Part shown: positions 1 to 11,664 of the stretch, piece by piece
Layout: each line of letters begins with the position of its first letter
Position numbering within the stretch: the first letter of the stretch is position 1
Position numbers and translations under genes: made by a program
The notes under the pieces: generated by a model
What the model saw: the letters and a program-made list of their open reading frames with translations, nothing else
The model's database searches: none
Told to the model about the DNA's origin: nothing
Origin: Tetragonia tetragonoides
Lineage: Eukaryota > Streptophyta > Magnoliopsida > Caryophyllales > Aizoaceae
Length of the DNA: 64,000 nt
Direction: 5' to 3'
Assembly (NCBI GenBank): GCA_038025085.1
Contig: CM076141.1
Span: forward strand, 21,151,001-21,215,000

Positions 1-1058
1 AACCCAATGATGAAAACGAGTTGCCTAAAGAGCTGCTAAAAGAAGTAAACAATCATGAACAAAAGACCTCCATCGTGGAGGAAACAAAGTTAATTAATTT
101 AAGCAATGAAAGCAAACCTCGTGAAGTAAGAATTGGATTATCCCTAACTGAGCGGGAACGTGAGCAATTTATTGAACTCTTGAAACAGTACACCGATGTC
201 TTTGCCTGGTCCTATAAAGACATGCCAGGAATTGAAAGGAGCATAGCCGAGCATAGAATTCCTTTGTATCCAGATGTTAAACCTGTTAAGCAGAAACTAC
301 GGCTTCTCCGACCAGAATGGGCCTTGAAGATAAAAGAAGAAGTACGGAAGCAGCTTGCAGCCGGGTTTATTGTGGTATCAGATTATCCTGAATGGATCGC
401 CAATGTGGTTCCAGTGCCAAAGAAAGATGGTCGAGTCAGAATGTGTGTCGATTTCAGAGATCTCAACAAAGGCAGCCCAAAAGATGACTTTTCTTTACCT
501 CACATTGATCTCCTGGTAGATAATACAGCTGAGTATGCCTTGTTATCATTTATCGATGGCTACGCAGGATATAATCAGGTTCAGATGGCCGAAGAAGACA
601 TGAGCAAAACGACGTTCATAACTCCATGGGGAACCTATTGCTACAGACTCATGCCGTTCGGATTAAAAAATATAGGTGCAACATATCAAAGGACTGCCAC
701 AACTCTACTACATGATATGATGCACAAGGAAGCTGAGGTATACGTGGATGATATGATTGTGAAATCAAGGCATCGAGGTGGTCATATTCAAGAACTTCAC
801 AAGTTCTTTGAAAGACTCCGCAAATACAACTTCCGGCTGAATCTTCAAAAGTGTGCATTCAGGGTCACATCGGGAAAGTTGTAGGGTTATGTAGTCAGTC
901 AAAGAGGAATCGAAATTGATCCATCCAAGATCAAACTAATAGTTGAGATGCCGCCGCCCAAGAATGAAACAAAAATTAGGGGGTTTCTTGGCCGACTCCA
1001 ATACATAAGTCGGTTTATATCAAAGTTCACTATAACATGTGAGCCCATATTCAAGTAG
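1..1058 (+). pseudogene. pol: Tat1 pol: reverse transcriptase domain
   Basis: This is the polymerase that copies element RNA into DNA. The frame is open from 21 to 884 and continues, after a TAG at 882-884, to a second TAG at 1056-1058. Visible in order are the Tat-type stretch before RT (FAWSYKDMPGI), the RT start (VPVPKKDGRVRMCVDFRDLN), motif A (SFIDGYAGYNQ), the MPFGLKN motif and the catalytic YVDDMIV near 742-762. Catalytic aspartates are intact. The RT thumb and connection region (GFLGRLQYISRF) follows the first stop. The best family match is the Tat/Ogre lineage, because a second RNase H follows. The element starts before the window, so no start codon is assigned. The two stops make it a pseudogene unless they are read through. 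Confidence 0.9.
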
Positions 1059-2285
1059 TTGAAGAAAGGGGTCAAGATTGAATGGGATGACCAGTGTCAA
1101 GAAGCATTCGACAAGATTAAAGATTATCTAGCCAACCCACCAATTCTTGCTCCTCCCAAGCAAGGGCTGCCTTTAATCCTTTATTTGACAGTGACCGACA
1201 CCGCCATGGGGGCTATGCTAGCCAAGAACACAGAAGATCAGGAGCGAGCCATATATTACTTAAGCAAAAAGTTCATCGACTACGAAACCAGGTACTCAAG
1301 CCTTGAGAAGACCTGTTTAGCACTAGTTTGGGCCACCAAGAAACTCAGACACTACATGCTCAACCATCCCGTACTAGTAAGGTCGAGGATGAACCCCCTC
1401 AAATACATCTTCGAGAACTCGGTCTTAAGAGGAAGGATTGCAAGATGGACTGTGTTGTTGTCTGAATTTGATCTTATGTTTGATCCCACAAAGACCATCA
1501 AAGGACATGCAGTTTCAAAATACTTGGCCGAGCACCCCACTCACACAACCAAGGAAGACGAACAATATGACTTTCCTGGCGAAGATGTGGCCCTAATTGA
1601 GGAAAATTGCTAGAAAATGTATTTCGATGGAGCATCCAACCAAAAGGGTTACGGCGCAGGAGTGCTTCTAGTATCTCCAGACGAAGCTCATACTCCCATC
1701 TTTGTAAAATAAGACTTTCCTGTCACTAATAATGCAGCCGAATATGAAGCATGTATAATCGGTCTGCAAGCAGCAGTAGGCCTGGGTATCAGAGTACTCA
1801 AAGTCTACCGGGATTCCCTACTGATCATCAATCAAGCTTCTAGGAAGTGGAAAGTTCACACTGAAAGCCTAACACTCTACCAGGAGTTTTTGGATAAGGT
1901 ACTGGACAACTTCGAAAAAGTAGCCTTCACATACCTCCCACGAGAAGACAATCAATTCGCAGATGCTCTATCCAAACTAGCATCCTTGATTATAATACCT
2001 GATCCGGTTAGCATGATGCCTGTTTGTATACAAAGAAGAAGCGAACCAGCCTTTTGCAACAACCTCGACACAGAAATGACTTTGGCTCCCATCGAAGAAG
2101 ATCCTTGGTACCAAGACGTCTTCAACTACATCACCAAAGGAGAATACCCTCAAAATGCACCACTAAGAGCTCAACGGGCCATCCGTCTCTTAGCGGCGCA
2201 GTACATAGAATACAAGAGGGTTCTGTACAAGAAATCTCACAACGGGGTTAACCTCAGATGCGTGAACGCCGAAAAAGCTGCATAG
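1059..2285 (+). pseudogene. pol: Tat1 pol: RNase H plus second (archaeal-type) RNase H
   Basis: RNase H removes the RNA strand of the RNA-DNA hybrid. The first domain (1059-1613) shows LTVTDTAMGAML, IYYLSKKF, SSLEKTCLALVWA and RHYMLNHPV. After a TAG at 1611-1613, a second RNase H follows with KMYFDGASNQKGYGAG, NNAAEYEACIIGL, the position normally GDS changed to YRDSLLI, and DNQFADALSKLA (to about 1980). Its acidic residues D, E, D and D are kept. A further in-frame TAA lies near 1710. The tandem of two RNase H domains is a hallmark of the Tat lineage. The part after 1980 links to integrase. Confidence 0.85.
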
Positions 2286-3344
2286 ATTATGGACGAGGTA
2301 CATAATGGGGTGTGTGGACCACACATGAAGCGGCGAATGCTCTCCAAGAAGGTTCTACGAGTAGGATACTACTGGACTACTATGGAAAAGGATTGTTACG
2401 ACTACGTTAAGAAGTGTAAGGTGTGTCAGATATATGCCAACCTGCAGCATATGCCACCCTCGATGCTCCACAACTTCACCTCTCCTTGGCCATTTTCTGC
2501 ATGGGGAATAGACATCATTGGAAAGATCACCCCGAAGGGCTCGGGAGGACATGAATACATCCTATTAGCCTTAGATTATTTTACCAAGTGGGTTGAAGCC
2601 TAGTCCTATGCCATCCTTACCTCCAAACAAGTGTCCAAATTCCTAAGGAACAACATCCTTTGCTGATATGGTGTTCCACATGAAATCATAAGTGACCATG
2701 GATCCGACTTCAAAGCCGAAATAGCCACCCTTCTCAAAAGCTACAAAATCCAGCACCACAAATCATCCCCTTACCGTCCCCAAACCGCAGTAGAGGCCGC
2801 CAACAAAAACCTCAAAACTATCATTGAAAAGATGATAGAAAACTACAAAGATTGGCCCATAAAACTCCCATTTGCACTTTGGGGGTATAGGACATCCATA
2901 AGATCCTCTACGGGAGCAACACCTTACTCCCTAGTCTATGGAATGGAAGCAGTTCTACCCATAGAAGTCCAACTACCCTCCATGCGCATAGCCTTAGAAG
3001 GAGACATTCCTGAAACCCAATGGTTGCAAGCCCGCTATGAAGAGCTCATGTTCACAGATGAAAGACGCCTACGGGCCCTAGACCATTCCCACATGTATCA
3101 ACAACGCATGGCAAGAGCGTTCAACAAAAAGATTCGACCTTGAAATTTAAAGGAAGGGGACTTAGTTTGGAAAGAATTACGAGCCCCAGTAACCGACCTC
3201 AGAGGCAAATTTTGACCAAACTGGTCCGGACCATTCATCATCAAAGACATCTTAGTAGGAGGCGCCGTCAGACTCATGGATATTGATGGCATCGAGTTCA
3301 GCCAGCTTACCAATATGGATCAACTAAAGAAGTGTTACGTCTAA
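2286..3344 (+). pseudogene. pol: Tat1 pol: integrase
   Basis: Integrase joins element DNA to the host genome. The zinc-binding HHCC region is visible at 2298-2450 (HNGVCGPHM then CKVCQ). The catalytic core shows D in WGIDIIGK, D in ISDHGSDF and E in VEAANKN. The tail carries WGYRTSIRSSTGATPYSLVYGMEAVLP and ends LTNMDQLKKCYV at the TAA at 3342-3344. In-frame stops at about 2283, 2601, 2665, 3141 and 3212 break the frame. It has no chromodomain, as expected for Tat. It is colinear with the Tat3 integrase at 55351-56390 on the other strand. Confidence 0.88.
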
Positions 3345-3660
3345 AAAATATATATATAAAATTACAAAAACTTTAAAAAAAAAAAAAAAAAGACGTACAC
3401 TTTTTGAACGGACTACGCAGGCCTGATTCCACACTGGATACGTAGGTAACCCTTTCAAAGGGGCTCGGCCAAAATCAATCCAAAAATTCCTTTCAACTCA
3501 TTCAAAAAAGAGACAATCTTTATTCAAACTGAACGAATAAGCTTACATTGCAAGAATTAAAACTTCCTAAGGAAAGAATGCAACTATGAGGGTTTAAGCT
3601 AAACAAATTCCTATTATTATTTTCCTTTGAAAACTAGACTTGCTTTCCTAGAAAACTACT
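3345..3660 (+). other. Tat1 post-pol noncoding segment with conserved motif
   Basis: No gene is seen here. An A-run (3372-3391) is followed at about 3410-3450 by a motif resembling GACTACGC..GGCCTGATTCC..GGATACGTAGGTA. The same motif lies just after pol in Tat3 (about 55195-55240, other strand), so it is a conserved noncoding signature of this lineage. Its role is unknown. The 3' end of the antisense gene at 3661 lies close by. Confidence 0.6.
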
Positions 3661-5007
3661 TTAATCCTTATTCCCTTTAGAAGGCATCATTGAAGAGTTC
3701 TTCTTTGAAGGACCCTGGCTTGAGGATGACCTGTGAACGCTTCCTTGAGCTTGGGGCTTGCCTCTCTTCAGTACGTTATAGTCTCCCATTTGAGACAGTT
3801 CCTTTCTTTTCTTGCCTCCTATTTGTGAGTCATATCTAGGCTTTAGTTGGTCCCACTCCTCATGACGAAGGGCTCGTCTCACTTCCCCATTACTGCAAGA
3901 AAGCCACTTTAGGTAGATCTCAGAGACCTGAGTTGAGGCAATCATCCGAGGTACAGTCTAGCGATGCCGGCTACGCCAATACTTTTCCCACTCCGCAGAA
4001 AATTCAGTGGTTAAGGCTATGACATTTGGTCTCGTAGTCTCCTAACAGGGGATCACCTGCTTCAAACCGCATTGCCTCATCACCCTAGAGGGAAGGAAGA
4101 AAGTGGTCCTGTACAGACCCAGTACGGTAGTATGAAGGATAAGGTCATCACAAGCCACTAAAGAAGTCAAGCTCCACCAGGGCACATGCCAACGGATGAT
4201 AAAGTCCCGCTTGGAAAAAGGCATCCCATTCAGCAAGGGACTTTTCAGAATATAGCCTTTTCCTAACCAGAAAGCTAGCAGCAGTATAGGTTTTCTTTGA
4301 CCAGGTCCGAGGAACACGAATAATCAGATTATCTGGTGACTCTATCAACCTCAGATGCTCACATAACCAAATCTAAAGCAGCAGGGGGCTGCCCGAGAAA
4401 GATTTGTTGGGAGATGTTTTCAACCTGTCAAGCCCAATAATGGTTTCCCCTACGACCAGATGTAAGGGAGAATGTCCTTCAACCATTTGATTAACCACTC
4501 GCAGCAACGAGGCTCTACCCAAGTTGGAAGATTCTGCATTAACAAACAACAGGCGGTTTAACAGGCACAGTACAAAAGCCTGTTGACGGCAACGCCTGAA
4601 TATGGCATCTTTTTCAGAAGAAATAGCGAACTTTTCGCAAAGTTGAACCAAGTCCACATCGACACCAAGCACCATCTTTTTGGCTTCTACAGATGACAAA
4701 CCAGGGATATCCTGTATTGATCCCTAAAACCATCCCTCACATAAGGCACAGCTGGGGGAAGAACATCAGGAATATTAGTGATCGCAGCGAATTCCTCAAC
4801 CAAAGGGCATAGTTCGGAATTACCAAAACAGAAAACATGCAGGTCAGGATCCCAATAATTCAAAGTAGACCGAAGAAGGGGCCACAGTATTTTGGTTGGT
4901 TTTAAAGTCAGCAAGGTAGAAACGTGAAACGTGGCTAGTTAAAGCTTATCTTCTACGGTCAGATTTTTGCACCAGGCATCGAACATATCTTCAAAGGATT
5001 TCACCAT
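3661..5007 (-). pseudogene. Tat1 antisense gene, DUF7745-like (related to plant mobile domain)
   Basis: This gene runs against pol. It can begin at ATG 5007-5005 (MVKSFEDMFDAWCKN). A stop lies about 22 codons in, then the frame is open to about 4687 with WDPDLHVFCFGNSELCPLVEEFAA, the signature I associate with DUF7745-type proteins. It continues after a frameshift near 4690 (4699-4373, then about 4348-4148) and ends in a Ser/Lys-rich basic tail (3661-3945, with GGKKRKE). In another frame, WHVPWW (near 4185) and LGLYRTTFFLPSRVMRQCGL (near 4070) match the Tat3 antisense gene at 54211-54501. At least one frameshift and several stops make it a relic of about 449 codons. Extra antisense ORFs with such domains are known from Tat elements. 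Molecular function is unknown. Confidence 0.7.
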
Positions 5008-5701
5008 GGCAGAAAATTGTAGAAGTTTGGGAGAGCTAAGATATACAAAACAAAAGTGGTACAACATCAAGCATCCCGAAAATGCTCCATTTAGACAGGA
5101 ACGCGGGCCGAACAAGCCAGAAATCCGACAAAAGTGCCGTCAGCAGCACTGGTCAGCGCCGCTAGCGGCCCAGACCCTGGCCGGGTCCGAATTTCCCATT
5201 TGCTCCAGTTCGCGCTTTTGATCCAGACGACCCGATTTCGGCCCAGTTTTAATACCCGCGCGGAATTACAAAGCCCGAGACTCTCTTAGATTTATCTTTT
5301 TTCGTTTTTCTTTTCTTTTTTTCTTTTTCATTTTTTTAGGGGGTATAATATGTGTAATTTTTGCTTTCTCCTTTGCATTTTTTTTTTACCTTTTTACCTT
5401 TTTCTTTTTTATTGTTATTAGTCCCTAAATTATGGCTTTGGCCTACTGCATAACACGTTGCATAATTAGATCAGACGGGCATAATTGAGTCATCATATCA
5501 TATCATACATATAAAAAAAAATAATGTGTTGCACAAAAAACAGGAGTTCGAAATTCCAAGGCCAATGTTTACAAAAGCGGCCCAACATTGTTCAACTGGA
5601 ATGGTTGCTATTAGCCTCATTATCAGTGGACGGCCCCTGACCATAGTTTCCGATCGAATAGTGGAGAGAAGAGCTATATATGGGCCTGCTGTTCTCAGGC
5701 C
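5008..5701. other. Spacer between the two antisense genes: upstream region of the first, T-rich tract
   Basis: No coding region was recognised. From 5008 to about 5290 lies the presumed 5' leader and promoter of the antisense gene at 3661-5007, GC-rich around 5100-5240. From 5290 to 5420 the plus strand is strongly T-rich with long T runs. From 5430 to 5701 lies the 3' flank of the eight-exon gene that ends at 5702. An open frame at 5526-5789 on the plus strand has no recognisable domain and overlaps the last exon of that gene, so I treat it as chance. Confidence 0.5.
5150..5171 (-). promoter_or_regulatory. Shared GCCGCTAGCGGC promoter cassette upstream of the DUF7745-like gene
   Basis: The 12-bp palindrome lies at 5158-5169, about 145 bp upstream of the ATG at 5007. 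The surrounding 22 bases (5150-5171) are identical, on the opposite strand, to 20767-20788 in the Tat1 LTR. Read in the direction of transcription, the two copies therefore have the same orientation. No strong TATA box is seen for this gene; a weak CTAAAT lies near 5085-5092. Confidence 0.6.
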
Positions 5702-8600
5702 TCATGTCCCGTCCATCATACGCTGGGGCTCGCATAGGGGTACCTGCCCAAAACCCCAAGGCAAAGAAGTCCGACGTGGCCTGGCCTGACTAGCAAAATC
5801 CATAGCCACATCCGGATGAGAAGGCCCAGCATATGACATATCCCATCCAGGGGCGGTCGCCCAACCTCCAGCCAAGGGCGTAGCAACGGGAAGCCTATCA
5901 AGAGAAGGCCGGAAATCAGCAGGAGAGAACATCTCAGGAACATACGGGACAGAAGCCCCGGGCGCCTGATCAACAGGAGGCCTGGTCACCATCACAGGAG
6001 GAGAACGAGCAATAGATGGTCTGCTCGCCGAGGAAGCCCTCGCAGCAGAAGAGTGGCGTGGTCCTACCGAAGATGAAGACTGAGACATCTGCAGATAATC
6101 AAATTAAAAATGTTAAGTTAAGCACTTCACTTAGCTAAATAGAAAAAAAGAGAGAAGAGAGTTTGCTTACATCAACGGTCTTGGACCGAGAACTCTTCCC
6201 CTTGCCCATCACTTGACCGTAGCCTTTCTTCAACAAATGAATGAGCTTGAAAACTTGAGAGGTCTGCTCCCGGTTCAGCTACAAACGAGAGAGAGAGCCA
6301 CAAAATAAAGTCAACACTCAAAAGCAAACACAAGTACAAAAGAGAGAGAGAGAAGAAAGCTTACCCCCGTACAACCATCAGGCAAGGGCAAGCCATCCAC
6401 CGCCTCTCCATCAGCAATATGGAGGGGGAACTCCTCCTCTATGCGTCCCCCACTCTCCCCAATGTACCTCACCTCATTGGTCGGCAAGGTCACACTTGGG
6501 GGCTGACCCCGAGAAGCTCTGGAATGAGACCTCCTAGGACCCGGAGGAGCTAGACGATCCGCCTACAAGACACAACGAGTCAGTATATTACGCGTACAGT
6601 TAAAAGATACAGATAAGTTTCTTACCTCAGAAGTGAGGTCTGGCATCAAGCGGTCCAAGCAATAGGCCAGGTACATGGGGGTCTGGTCTAAGCCAACGAC
6701 CTCCGGCACGATAAACTCCTACGCTGCCCTACCACGGATCACGACCCCCAGGTCCTGCACACTCAGACCATGCAGGTAAAATATGGTCAAAGGAGGATCC
6801 TCCGAAACCAGATGAGTACCCAGGGAGGGATAGACCAACCGAGTCAAACGATCCCCTAAGTACCATACAAAGCTGAATGGCCCCTCGAAGACCACTCGTA
6901 GAGAAGATACCCTAAAAGACTCTAGGGTAATGTGGGTAGGAACCCCAGGAACATCACCAAAAGCGGACCACAACACCTGCAGATTACCAATTCATAATTC
7001 ATTCATACTGAATGAACAACAGGGAATGCACAAGTCAACAACCATGTATCGTAGACGCAGCATGACTCTCGAAGGTGGCCCGGAAATGCTCCAGAGAGGA
7101 AATTGGATGGGCATCCCTACCAACCCATAGTGAACCTAAAGGGAACATTCTCAAACCAGGACGATGAGGACCAAAAGCTGGAAAATACTCAAAGAACCAC
7201 AGCTGCCACACAAGCAAACACAAAAAATGATTTCCACAATTGAAGACCGGCAAAAAAAGAGGAGTAAAAAAAAGAAGCCTACCTCTAGTATCCTCCATGG
7301 GCCCGTGATAGATGTCCTCTCACTCGTCTCCTTAGGCCTACAGGCCCGACGGCACCACTTCACCAAAGAAGCATAAGCAGCAGCACCAAGGTTGTACTCA
7401 CGCACCTTGGTCAAATCCTCCAAGCATGTTAAGAAATCGGCTTGACACACGCTCTTCTTTTGAGCAAAGATCGTCGACCCCAGCAAACAAGCCAAGAAAA
7501 TACGAGCCCTCTTCTCCTCGGTAAGCCCCTGCGCAGATACGGCCTCCTACAACCGCGTCAAGGAAACCCGATCCTTATCAAAGTGGATGGATACGGGCCC
7601 GTAAAGATCCAACAAGGTGTCACTCCGTCGCCAATAGCTCGCGTCGTACTGAATACGACGCCCTCTAAAGGATAACCCCGTCAGCATAGCAAATTTATAA
7701 GGGATAGGAAACATCTCTCACATAGGTGTATGGAAAGTGTTTGTAGAATCCCAAAACCTCTCCAGCAACCTCCGGGCAACAATCCTAGAATCCCCCGAGT
7801 GACAAGCATGTATAACAGTAAAAAAATCAGCAAGACCCGAGTCCGGTACCAAATTCCTTGCCTCCACCGAAAAGGTCCCCAACATCATAGCCCAGTAGGA
7901 AGTAGTACCATGAGCCTGCAGCAAAACCCCGATACCCTAGTCAACCAACAAAATTTTCTCAATACCCCATATACCACAAATACAGCTAAAATAAATTCCA
8001 CACCAATTATATACAACTGACCACCAATCCAGTACAAGTCCCAATTTGTTCGTGTGTCAAAGCAGTAACAGTTCCAATTTTCAGTTTGAATATACATTAA
8101 CAGAAAAAAAGAATAGCATAAAACATACCAGCCTCAAGTCAGACAAATGACTCCGTCTATCCGGCAACAGTACACTGCGGTTCCAAACTCCAGGAGGGCG
8201 CCAATCCAACCGTATAAAAGAATCCTGGTACAATCGAGCCCCATCCACGTGACCGGACGGAGGCCCTCGGGTAGAAGGTAACCCAGTGCGAAAAAGGCTC
8301 CGGCCATACTCCTCGTCACTCATAGGACGCTTCCCTTTTTCTACGGGAGCCATGGGAACACAATGGAACTTTCTCTCTCTACAAGTGGAAAAACAAAAGT
8401 TTCAGATTCACAAGAAACAAGCACCCATTCAACAATGCAACCCAAGATTCAGCAACTAGGAGGAAAAATAATCAAGTTTAAGACAAAAACCGAAGCAAAC
8501 GGACAAGAATCGACTTACCTCAAGTAGAGTGAAGCACTCAACAATGGAGGAACTTGCTCTCGACAATGGCTCTGTGAGGAAGAAGACCCAAAACGTGAAA
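5702..8600 (-). pseudogene. Eight-exon plant-mobile-domain-like gene with in-frame stops
   Basis: Exons (minus strand): about 8600-8519 (5'UTR), 8378-8129 (ATG 8353), 7915-7283, 7202 to about 7050, 6976-6626, 6562-6365, 6278-6171 and 6088-5702. Except at intron 4, introns start GT and end AG and coding joins are phase 0. Exons 2, 3, 5, 6, 7 and 8 are exact multiples of three. Exon 3 holds RFWDSTNTFHTPM, EMFPIPYKFAMLTGLSF and YNLGAAAYASLVKWC. Exon 4 has LWFFEYFPAFGP and exon 5 has FEGPFSFVWYLGDR. This order resembles the aminotransferase-like plant mobile domain (PF10536 type). Exon 6 is acidic, exon 7 basic, and exon 8 Ser/Pro-rich. Three nonsense codons (about 7720 TGA, 7551 TAG, 6720 TAG) and an unresolved intron-4 donor suggest a decayed gene of about 683 codons. 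The domain name is my judgement; the exon structure is read directly. Confidence 0.7.
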
Positions 8601-8627
8601 AGAAGAGAGAGAAAGCGCCGAAGCGCT

Positions 8628-8637
8628 ATTTATTTGG
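8628..8637 (-). promoter_or_regulatory. TATA box of the eight-exon gene
   Basis: The minus strand reads AAATAAATAG, placed about 30 bp before the presumed start of the 5'UTR exon and about 13 bp downstream of the GCCGCTAGCGGC cassette. The 5'UTR exon ends at 8519 with AG|GTAAGT, and a 140-nt leader intron ends at 8379 before the ATG at 8353. Confidence 0.55.
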
Positions 8638-8649
8638 CTCAAGCCCAGC

Positions 8650-8683
8650 GCCGCTAGAGGCGCTGGCCAGAGCCGCTAGCGGC
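8650..8683 (-). promoter_or_regulatory. Double GCCGCTAGCGGC-type cassette upstream of the eight-exon gene
   Basis: An exact 12-bp palindrome at 8672-8683 and a one-mismatch copy (GCCGCTAGAGGC) at 8650-8661 lie just upstream of the TATA box. The exact 12-mer recurs at 5158 and in the Tat1 LTR at 20769. Its position next to a TATA box argues for a promoter role. Confidence 0.55.
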
Positions 8684-10916
8684 CTGCAGCACGGGCCCCA
8701 CTGCTGACCCATGGCCCCACCCTCGAATTCGCAACGATTTCCTGGGAACTATCGACGTCGCTGTGCACGACTCGACACCGCTGAACAGTCCTGAACCCGG
8801 GGGGAATGTCACTGTAAAAATTTATCACTAAGGAATATATGCTAAGCAGAAAGAAAGACCAGGCATAAAAAGGAGCTTACTAAGGAACTAAACAAACTAA
8901 ACAGTTAATATCATAGTTGTCTATATAGTGAGCTAAAACCCATTAAACCAAATTTATTACATCTTGCCTTCAAAGGGCTAAATCCAATAAAAATCCCAAC
9001 GAACTAAACTGAACAAAAACAGTTCAAAAAACCGACGCCAACTCTACCTTCCAAGTTGTACGTCCTCAATCAACTAAACCTGCACTTTGGTTTCCGTGAC
9101 GGAAACAAAATACAGAAGAAAAGAAAACAAACAAAAGAGAAACAAAAATCAGATAAACTGAATAAACGTCATCCGTACCCAGTAAAAACATTTCGCAAAC
9201 CTTACCTGAGGTTTTAGAAGAATCATTAAAATTCATTTGCATACGCACATAAGCATATAATCAAGCATACGCAAAACGACATTCTTTTACATACAATTCT
9301 TGTATAGTGATCATACAAAATACGACATAGACAATCCGTCTTGATTAGAGAGATGTAAGAGAGCGAATAGAACAACGATTACCCATACTGTTCATCGAAG
9401 ATACAATCACGCCATGGACTTAATGACTCTAGTGTGCACACTACCTCTAGTACAATTACACGAGCCTAGAGGACTTAATAAATGTGGAATGATCCGTCCC
9501 AGACACACTGCAAGGTGTCCATAAGTAACTTGGAAATCACTCATCCCTTGAACTACACCATTAGGTGCAATCCCGATTGCTCGACTACTCCTAGGGATCC
9601 ATTAGGAGTCTTACTCTCATTTAATTCAATTCACATAATTAGCATTGGTTGACATAAGTGGTACTATGAGACCACGACTTACTAATTCATTTCATGCTCT
9701 TGACAATGAATAGTAAATAACGACGATAATGATAATTCAATACGATGAGAATTAAACATGCTTTAATTCAATAACGACGTTAATTCAATAATGAAGACAA
9801 GTAATGTCTAGCCAAATTTCGGCAGCACTTCGGCAGGGTAACATGATATCCAAAAATTCACAAATCACCAAAGACATTCAACGATAATATATAGGTTCTC
9901 ACTAGCACTCAATAATATCCACACCAATTAGCATATAATTAATAGCATAATAATATTAATAATTCGCTATTCAACAATTGTCCAATAATCTTCATATGGA
10001 GTAATTAATTCCCAAAACATGCTAACATCAACATGCTAATTACAACTCATATTACAGCAGTGAATCATGCTTAATAACTTCATAATAACGACGATATAAT
10101 TTAATCATGCTTTGCATATTAAATTCACAACAAATTCCCAATTAGCAAATAACACATCAAAATAGTTTTGATGGGGCTGAGGAAGAAGGTAGGCATGAGC
10201 GCTTACCACTAATACGCTACCAACAGTATGTATGCTCCAACCAGTCGACAATAATCACGCTTGCTCGTTAGGTCCAAATTAAAAACAATTACCGAATCAG
10301 CATTAATTAAATAAGAAAATACAAATAGTAACAAAATATTAATCTGATATTTTTATTAAATTCCTTGATTTATTTTACTCAATCTAGGCTTTTGAAAATC
10401 CGAAGTCCGATTCCGAATGAGTGCAGAAAAATAAAAATATTAAATGGAAAATACTGAAAATCGGATTAATAATTACGAAAAATATAGGCCTAGGTCACGG
10501 GTACCCATGCATGGGACCCATAACCCGACCCTTCATAACCACCACCCACTGGCCACCATGGCCTGTGGTGGTGGTCGCCGGAGCTCCGGCGAGGAGGAGA
10601 GAGAAAGAGAGCGAAGGGGAGTGCGAAAGAGAGAGAAGAACAGAAAGAGAGAGCGAAGGCGGGGGAAGGTCGGCCACCCACCTGTCACCACCTGGGCGTC
10701 GGCCCAGTGGTCCGGTGGTGGTCCGGCGGCAAGGAGGCCGCGCGTGAGGTCGCGCGCAGGGGAAACCCGCGAGGAAGAAAAAAGAGAAAAAAGAAAGAGA
10801 ACGAGAGAGAGAGAGAGAAGAGAGAGAAGAGATTACCGGCGTGAGGAGGAGGTGGCGCCGGTGGTTGTTTCCGGCGAGAAGGGCCGGTGGAGAGAGGAGA
10901 GAGAGGCTCGGGTGAG

Positions 10917-10921
<5 letters not shown>

Positions 10922-10995
<74 letters not shown>
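10922..10995. repeat. (GA)n microsatellite in Tekay A 3' LTR
   Basis: About 37 perfect GA units. The matching place in the 5' LTR of the same element (about 20145-20165) has under ten, so the tract changed length after insertion. It lies in the GA-rich leader of the LTR. Confidence 0.9.
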
Positions 10996-11002
<7 letters not shown>

Positions 11003-11070
11003 TGAGAGAGAGAAGAGAGCTTGAGGGTTTTGGCTCAGTTTGCAAAACTGATCAATTGTCTCACATTTTC

Positions 11071-11080
11071 CTTATATAGG
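11071..11080 (-). promoter_or_regulatory. TATA box of Tekay A 3' LTR
   Basis: The minus strand reads CCTATATAAG, about 310 bp inside the LTR. The matching site in the 5' LTR is at 20241-20250. In B the site is CCTATTTAAGG (35437-35447), and in LTR D it is CTATATAAAC (53103-53112). Confidence 0.6.
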
Positions 11081-11387
11081 CCCTCAGTCAACCCAAGTCA
11101 AATACTGCTAAGTTTAGGAATTTATTTAATAATTTTCTGATTTAAATAACAAATTAAAACTATTTAAAACTCTATGAATAATTCTTATTCATATATAAAT
11201 TATTTTAATTAAAATTCTCAAAATTAATAAATACAATTTATGAAAGTCCCATAATAATAGTTAATATTATTATGGCTTTAATTGAATAAATCGAATCCTT
11301 AAATGAATATACGATTTAATCTCCGAAAATATTTGTAAATCATTTATAAATCAATATAATAATTATAGAACATATTGGGGTATCACA

Positions 11388-11664
11388 TTCTACCCTCAAG
11401 CTACACGAAACGAGTAATCACTTAAGACATGAAGTAATCACTTTCCAAAACAAAACGAGTTTACCTATACGAAGGTATAAAACAATTTCTAGGACACTAA
11501 CATACGTAAGATGAGCAAGTACGATCGTGATTCTAAGTTGATTAGCATGCACCATGCAATGCTTGAACATGCAATCTTTGCAAAACGATAAACAAAACAC
11601 GCAAAAAGACGAAATTTTGAGGCGTGATATTCTACCCTCCTTAAGAGGAGTTTCGTCCCGAAAC
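11388..11664 (-). other. Tekay A 3' untranslated segment with two purine-tract modules
   Basis: Between the pol stop and the LTR lie two similar modules, each with a GGGTAGAAT-type purine tract on the minus strand. One abuts the LTR start (11388-11400). The other lies at about 11629-11647, next to GGACGAAACTC, and is followed by TATCACGCC. Only the first directly precedes the LTR and can be the working polypurine tract. The same pair is seen in B (34866-34876 and 35108-35120). Confidence 0.65.

Larger units (their letters stand above)
8727..11387 (-). repeat. Tekay A 3' LTR
   Basis: On the minus strand the LTR starts TGTGATACCCC at 11387 and can be followed to about 8727. It is colinear with 17934-20282 and with the B LTRs. 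It contains a TATA box (11071-11080), a GA/CT-rich transcribed leader, the 12-bp palindrome CCCATGCATGGG near 10507, a dyad GTTTCCGTGACGGAAAC near 9088-9104, and an AT-rich distal half. There is no gene; the Arg/Glu-rich frames at 10421-11079 are products of the GA repeats. Confidence 0.85.

Noticed and set aside
5526..5789. 87-codon plus-strand frame
   Set aside because: Overlaps the last exon and 3' flank of the better supported minus-strand spliced gene.
10421..11079. Arg/Glu-rich open frames on the plus strand
   Set aside because: They are the translation of GA repeats in the Tekay LTR; the same text in the other LTRs is not conserved as a frame.
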